DNA of 7,691 bases from JACVRW01 sp034664105 (GTDB lineage Bacteria; Actinomycetota; Thermoleophilia; Solirubrobacterales; Thermoleophilaceae). Made by a program: the position numbers and the translations under genes. Where the stretch lies: assembly GCA_034664105.1 (NCBI GenBank), contig JAXDIH010000128.1, forward strand, positions 1 to 7,691, written 5' to 3'. The notes beneath the pieces were generated by a model that searched no databases, was not told the DNA's origin, and worked only from the letters and a program-made list of their open reading frames with translations. Shown here piece by piece: positions 4,545 to 7,691 of this stretch (its first letter is position 1; each line of letters starts with the position of its first letter).

Positions 4545-6314
4545 TCAGGCGGCCGCCGCGTGCGCCGGCACCCGCAGCACGGGATAGGGGCCGCCGGTCG
4601 TCTCGAGCTCCCCAGAGCCGATCAGCTCGTCGACCCGCGCGAGGATGTCCGCACGGCGCATCTGAGAGGAGCTGCCGTAGGCGGGCAGACCGTCGTATGA
4701 GTTGCGCAGCAGCTTCTTGCTGCGCCCACCGTGGAGGATCTCCGCGCAGGTGGTGCGACCGACGGCGGGCCGCGCCGAGCGGGCCACGGACATGATCGCC
4801 TCGTCCAGGTTCTCGATCGCGACCGGATCGGGGGGCGGCGGTGCCGGGACCAGGCCCGTGTCGCAGGCGTCGCAGCACGCGCCCGGCCGGTCTGCCGGCG
4901 TGGAGCGGTCGCCGAAGTGCTCGAGGATCGCGGCCCGGCGGCAGCTGTCCTGCTCGACGTAGGCCCAGATCTCGCGGTACTGGCGCCAGCGCGCCTTGAT
5001 CCCCTCCTCCAGCGAGGACCGGCACAGCGCGGCGGCGCGGCCGTCGAAGCGGCCGAGCAGGCGACCGGCGACCCGGTCGGGAGCCGACGGCGACGGCGAG
5101 ATCACACCCGCCCGCGTCAGGTGACCGAGCAGCGCGCGCAGGCGATCGCCGTCCCCGCCCAAGCCGCGCACCAGCTCGGACGCGTCGAGCACGTAGCGCC
5201 CGTCGCCGTCCGCGGCCGCGGCGATCCGGTCCGCCAGCCAGCCCGGCAGCTGGTCGTCGATCTGCTCGCGCTTGATGAAGTGCACGTGCAGGGCCTTGTC
5301 GCGGTTCTCCGCCAGCAGCAGCGCCCGGGCCGGCCGCCCGTCGCGGCCGGCGCGACCGGCCTCCTGGTAGTAGGCCTCCAGCGAAGCGGGGACGCTGGCG
5401 TGCACGACCGTCCGGACGTTCGCCTTGTCCACGCCCATCCCGAACGCGTTGGTCGCGCAGATGACGCGCACGCCGTCGGCGAGGAAGCGCCTCTGGACCG
5501 TGGCCCGGCGCTCGCGCTCGAGGCCGGCGTGGTAGGCCACGGCCTCCTCGCCGAGGGCGGTGGTGAGCTCGCCGGCCACCTCCTCCGCGCCCGCGCGCGT
5601 GCCCGCGTAGACGATCGCCGGGAGCGCGTCCGGCTGGCGCAGCGCCTCGGCGATCAGGGCTCGCTTCTGGTGCCCGCCCGGCCGCGCTACCGCGAAGGCG
5701 ATGTTGGGCCGGTCGAATCCGGTGGCCACGTGCAGGGGGTCGCGCAACCCGAGCCGGCGCTCTACGTCGAGCGCCACCCGCGGCGTGGCCGTGGCCGTGG
5801 AGGCGATCAGCGCCTGGGCGCCCAGCGTCCGCGCGGCGTCGGCCAAGCGGAAGTAGTCGGGGCGGAAGTCGTGCCCCCACTGCGATACGCAGTGCGCCTC
5901 GTCGACGACGAACAGCCCCACGCGGACCTCGCGCATCCGCTCGAGGAAGCCAGCCGCGGCGAAGCGCTCGGGCGCGACGTAGAGCAGGCGCAGGTCACCG
6001 GCGGCGGCGCGCGCCAGGACCTCGGCGTTGGCCGAGCCGTCCTGCTGGGCGTTCACGAGCGCGACGCGGTCCCCCAGGCCGCGCGCGGCGAGCGCCTCGA
6101 CCTGGTCCTGCATCAGCGCCACCAGCGGCGACACCACCACGGTGAGGTCGTCCCGCAGCAGGCCCGGCAGCTGGTAGCAGAGCGACTTGCCGGAGCCGGT
6201 CGGCATGACCACGAGCACGTCACGGCTCGCCAGGGCGGCCTCGCAGGCCTCGCGCTGGCCGGGGCGGAAATCGCCGAAGCCGAACAGTGAATGGAGCGCG
6301 GAATTGAGGTCCAT
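4545..6314 (-). CDS. recQ: RecQ-family ATP-dependent DNA helicase
   Basis: 589 residues; an ATP-driven 3'-5' helicase acting in recombination repair and fork processing. Motif 0 is FRPGQ (16-20), Walker A is PTGSGKS (38-44), DEAH is at 138-141 with the RecQ aromatic loop CVSQWGHDF, motif III is STATAT (172-177), motif V is FGMGVDKANV (291-300), and motif VI is QEAGRAGRDG (317-326). A four-Cys zinc module follows (C458 and the CCDAC cluster at 480-484). The last 100 residues resemble an RQC winged helix (SKKLLRNSYDGLPAYG). There is no HRDC domain. Between motif VI and the first zinc Cys are about 130 residues, against about 50 in E. coli RecQ; residues near 373-405 look like an extra small helical or winged module. 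No Shine-Dalgarno precedes the ATG, so the mRNA may be nearly leaderless. recQ heads a tight unit with purN and purH. Confidence 0.96.
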   Translation of the reverse strand: MDLNSALHSLFGFGDFRPGQREACEAALASRDVLVVMPTGSGKSLCYQLPGLLRDDLTVVVSPLVALMQDQVEALAARGLGDRVALVNAQQDGSANAEVLARAAAGDLRLLYVAPERFAAAGFLERMREVRVGLFVVDEAHCVSQWGHDFRPDYFRLADAARTLGAQALIASTATATPRVALDVERRLGLRDPLHVATGFDRPNIAFAVARPGGHQKRALIAEALRQPDALPAIVYAGTRAGAEEVAGELTTALGEEAVAYHAGLERERRATVQRRFLADGVRVICATNAFGMGVDKANVRTVVHASVPASLEAYYQEAGRAGRDGRPARALLLAENRDKALHVHFIKREQIDDQLPGWLADRIAAAADGDGRYVLDASELVRGLGGDGDRLRALLGHLTRAGVISPSPSAPDRVAGRLLGRFDGRAAALCRSSLEEGIKARWRQYREIWAYVEQDSCRRAAILEHFGDRSTPADRPGACCDACDTGLVPAPPPPDPVAIENLDEAIMSVARSARPAVGRTTCAEILHGGRSKKLLRNSYDGLPAYGSSSQMRRADILARVDELIGSGELETTGGPYPVLRVPAHAAAA

Positions 6315-6325
6315 CGGGGAGGGCC

Positions 6326-6331
6326 ACAGTA
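6326..6331 (-). promoter_or_regulatory. Possible -10 box for recQ
   Basis: TACTGT on the minus strand fits TAnnnT and ends 11 bp before the recQ ATG, which would place transcription start 3-5 nt ahead of the start codon. This agrees with the lack of a ribosome-binding site. No convincing -35 box is seen. Confidence 0.3.
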
Positions 6332-6349
6332 GCGGCGGGAGCGGCGGGA
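6332..6349 (+). repeat. Two tandem copies of GCGGCGGGA
   Basis: A perfect 9-bp tandem duplication just upstream of recQ. With GGGGAGGG at 6316-6323 it makes the plus strand G-rich with four GGG runs. It may be a chance product of the base composition. Confidence 0.7.
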
Positions 6350-6398
6350 GGAGCCCCAGTTTGCAAAGGCTTCACGCAACACGCGGAGATGTCACGCT

Positions 6399-6797
6399 GT
6401 GGCTCGCGTGGGTGACCTGTTAGAGCTGCTGAAAGGGGTCTACGGCCCGCACGGGTTCCAGACCGGGGTGGCCGCCCTGATCGAGGTGAGCGACCCCGAG
6501 ATCGTCTTCTATCCCGCCGGCATCTGGCTCGACTCCGAGCCGGTCTGCCACGGGCACGACGAGGTGACGGCCTTCTTCGACGACCTCCGGGAGGCGCTCG
6601 AGGAGCTGGACTTCGAGCCCGTGCGAGTGGAGGAGCGCGGCGACCGGATCGCCCTGGAGGTCTTGATGGAGATGCGCGGGCGCCACACGGGCCTCACGGA
6701 GACGCGCCGGCTGAGCCATCTATGGAGCTTCCGCGACGGCAGGGCGGTGGAGCTGCGGGCGTTCGCCGAGCCGGGTGGGGCGTTCGAGGCGCTGTAG
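6399..6797 (+). CDS. SnoaL-like / NTF2-fold protein
   Basis: 132 residues from a GTG at 6399 with GGAG ten bases upstream; a second in-frame GTG at 6408 is possible. The pattern is that of the small NTF2-like (SnoaL, ketosteroid-isomerase-like) fold: an N-terminal helix (LLELLKGVYG), a strand with DPEIVFYPAGIW (about 32-43), a CHGHDEVTAFFDDLREALE helix after the acidic turn, then strands VRVEERGDRIALEV and LSHLWSFRDGRAVELRAF near the C-terminus. Such proteins bind or isomerise small hydrophobic molecules, or have no enzymatic role; no substrate can be named. It lies on the opposite strand between recQ and purF, diverging from recQ over 84 bp and converging on purF with 21 bp between stops. 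It is probably cytoplasmic and transcribed alone. Confidence 0.85.
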   Translation: MARVGDLLELLKGVYGPHGFQTGVAALIEVSDPEIVFYPAGIWLDSEPVCHGHDEVTAFFDDLREALEELDFEPVRVEERGDRIALEVLMEMRGRHTGLTETRRLSHLWSFRDGRAVELRAFAEPGGAFEAL

Positions 6798-6798
6798 C

Positions 6799-6818
6799 GG
6801 CCCGGCGCCGGAGAGGCC
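6799..6818. terminator. GC palindrome between convergent SnoaL-like gene and purF
   Basis: The 21-bp gap between two convergent stops holds the perfect 10-bp palindrome CCGGCGCCGG (6802-6811) and a GGCC at each end. It could act as a bidirectional terminator, but no T-run is present and the loop would be very tight. Confidence 0.25.
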
Positions 6819-7691
6819 CTAGCTGCGAATGACCGCCAGCTCCTCCAGCGCGAACTTGCCGTTCGCTCCGTCGGTGCGGGCCAGCGGGTAGTTGCCCGAG
6901 AAGCAGGCGTCGCAGTGGGTTTCCTTCGTGGAGCGGATCGCCTCGTACACGCCATCGAGCGAGAGGTACGCGAGCGAGTCGCAGCCCAGCTCGGCCGCGA
7001 TCTCCTCTTCGGTGCGGCCGTGCGCCACCATCTCCTGCGTCGTCGACATGTCGATGCCGTAGTGGCAGGGGTGCCGGATCGGCGGAGCGGAGATGCGCAT
7101 GTGGATCTCCCCGGCGCCGGCGCCGCGCAGCATCTGGACGATCTGGCGCGTGGTGTTGCCGCGCACGATCGAGTCGTCAACCACCACGAGTCGCTTGCCC
7201 TCCACGACCTCGCGCAGCGGGTTGAACTTCATCCGCAACCCGTGCTTGCGCAGCTCCTGCCCGGGCTGGATGAACGTGCGACCCACGTAGCGGTTCTTGA
7301 TCAGGCCGTCGTCGCGCGGGATCCCCGACGCCTTCGAGTAGCCGGAGGCCGCCGGGTTCCCCGAGTCGGGCACGGCGATCACGACGTCAGCCTCCACGGG
7401 CGACTCGCGAAACAGGATCTCGCCCATCTTGCGGCGCGATACCTGGGTGCGGTTGCCCTCGAGGATCGAATCCGGGCGCGCGAAGTAGATGTGCTCGAAC
7501 ACGCAGAACGCCTTGCGCTCGGACTTCACCAGCTGGCGCGTCTCGAGCCCGCTCTCGCTGAAGGAGACCATCTCGCCCGGCTCCACCTCGCGCACCAGCT
7601 CGGCGCCGATGATGTCGAACGCGCAGCTCTCCGACGCGAGGCAGTACTGGTCGCCGAGCTTGCCCAGCACCAGCGGCCGCAGACCCGCGGG
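6819..7691 (-). CDS. purF: Amidophosphoribosyltransferase, C-terminal part (5' end outside window)
   Basis: 290 residues in frame to the window edge, beginning PAGLRPLVLG. PurF transfers glutamine-derived ammonia to PRPP to give phosphoribosylamine, the first committed purine step. The N-terminal glutaminase domain with its nucleophile Cys lies outside the window; full-length relatives are near 470-500 residues. Present are FEHIYFARPDS (65-75 of the fragment), VPDSGNPAASGY (107-118), GLIKNRYVGRTF (129-140), the PRPP loop VVVDDSIVRGNTT (169-181) and the C-terminus. Cysteines 63, 209, 260 and 263 fall where B. subtilis-type PurF holds its 4Fe-4S cluster, so an oxygen-sensitive iron-sulfur enzyme is likely. 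It has the same orientation as recQ-purN-purH but is separated from them by the opposite-strand SnoaL-like gene, so it is probably not in the same transcript. Confidence 0.96.
   Translation of the reverse strand, partial: PAGLRPLVLGKLGDQYCLASESCAFDIIGAELVREVEPGEMVSFSESGLETRQLVKSERKAFCVFEHIYFARPDSILEGNRTQVSRRKMGEILFRESPVEADVVIAVPDSGNPAASGYSKASGIPRDDGLIKNRYVGRTFIQPGQELRKHGLRMKFNPLREVVEGKRLVVVDDSIVRGNTTRQIVQMLRGAGAGEIHMRISAPPIRHPCHYGIDMSTTQEMVAHGRTEEEIAAELGCDSLAYLSLDGVYEAIRSTKETHCDACFSGNYPLARTDGANGKFALEELAVIRS

Noticed and set aside
4390..6290. Long open frames overlapping recQ on both strands (4731-6290 plus, 4390-5880 minus)
   Set aside because: recQ carries all helicase motifs in its own frame; the other frames are Arg/Gly/Ala-rich with no recognisable fold.

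Overview
The window is high-G+C bacterial DNA with dense packing, GTG starts, short overlaps and a tRNA without an encoded CCA. The gene content (purine genes with recQ, ArsR-type regulators, and an HTH/zinc-ribbon/tandem-HNH protein) suggests an actinobacterial lineage, most likely Thermoleophilia/Solirubrobacterales. That placement is an inference from family resemblance, not a computed result.

Left part (1-885, minus strand): a winged-helix regulator cut by the window edge, and upstream of it a small single-domain cupin. The 65 bp between them is AT-rich for this genome and holds repeated TTGTC/GACAA elements that look like an operator.

Middle (886-1900, plus strand): a DNA-binding/nuclease-like gene encoding HTH, four-cysteine zinc ribbon and two HNH modules. 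Three bases before its ATG lies a LexA/SOS-box-like palindrome (GAAC-ATGT-GTTC). The reading frame is broken by one surplus base in a G4 run inside the zinc ribbon. Its stop codon lies inside the tRNA-Lys(UUU) gene that follows on the same strand. This locus is the least ordinary part of the window.

Right part (1930-7691): an ArsR-type repressor, then purH, purN and recQ on the minus strand, then a SnoaL-like gene on the plus strand, then the 3' part of purF on the minus strand. recQ, purN and purH are packed so tightly (3 bp gap, then 11 bp overlap) that one transcript reading recQ-purN-purH is likely. PurF catalyses the first committed step of de novo IMP synthesis, PurN the first formyl transfer (GAR to FGAR), and PurH the last two steps (AICAR to FAICAR to IMP). 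RecQ is a DNA repair helicase that shares the transcript. A terminator-like hairpin closes purH before the ArsR gene.

No stretch over 300 bases lacks a gene. No CRISPR array, insertion sequence or prophage module is visible.
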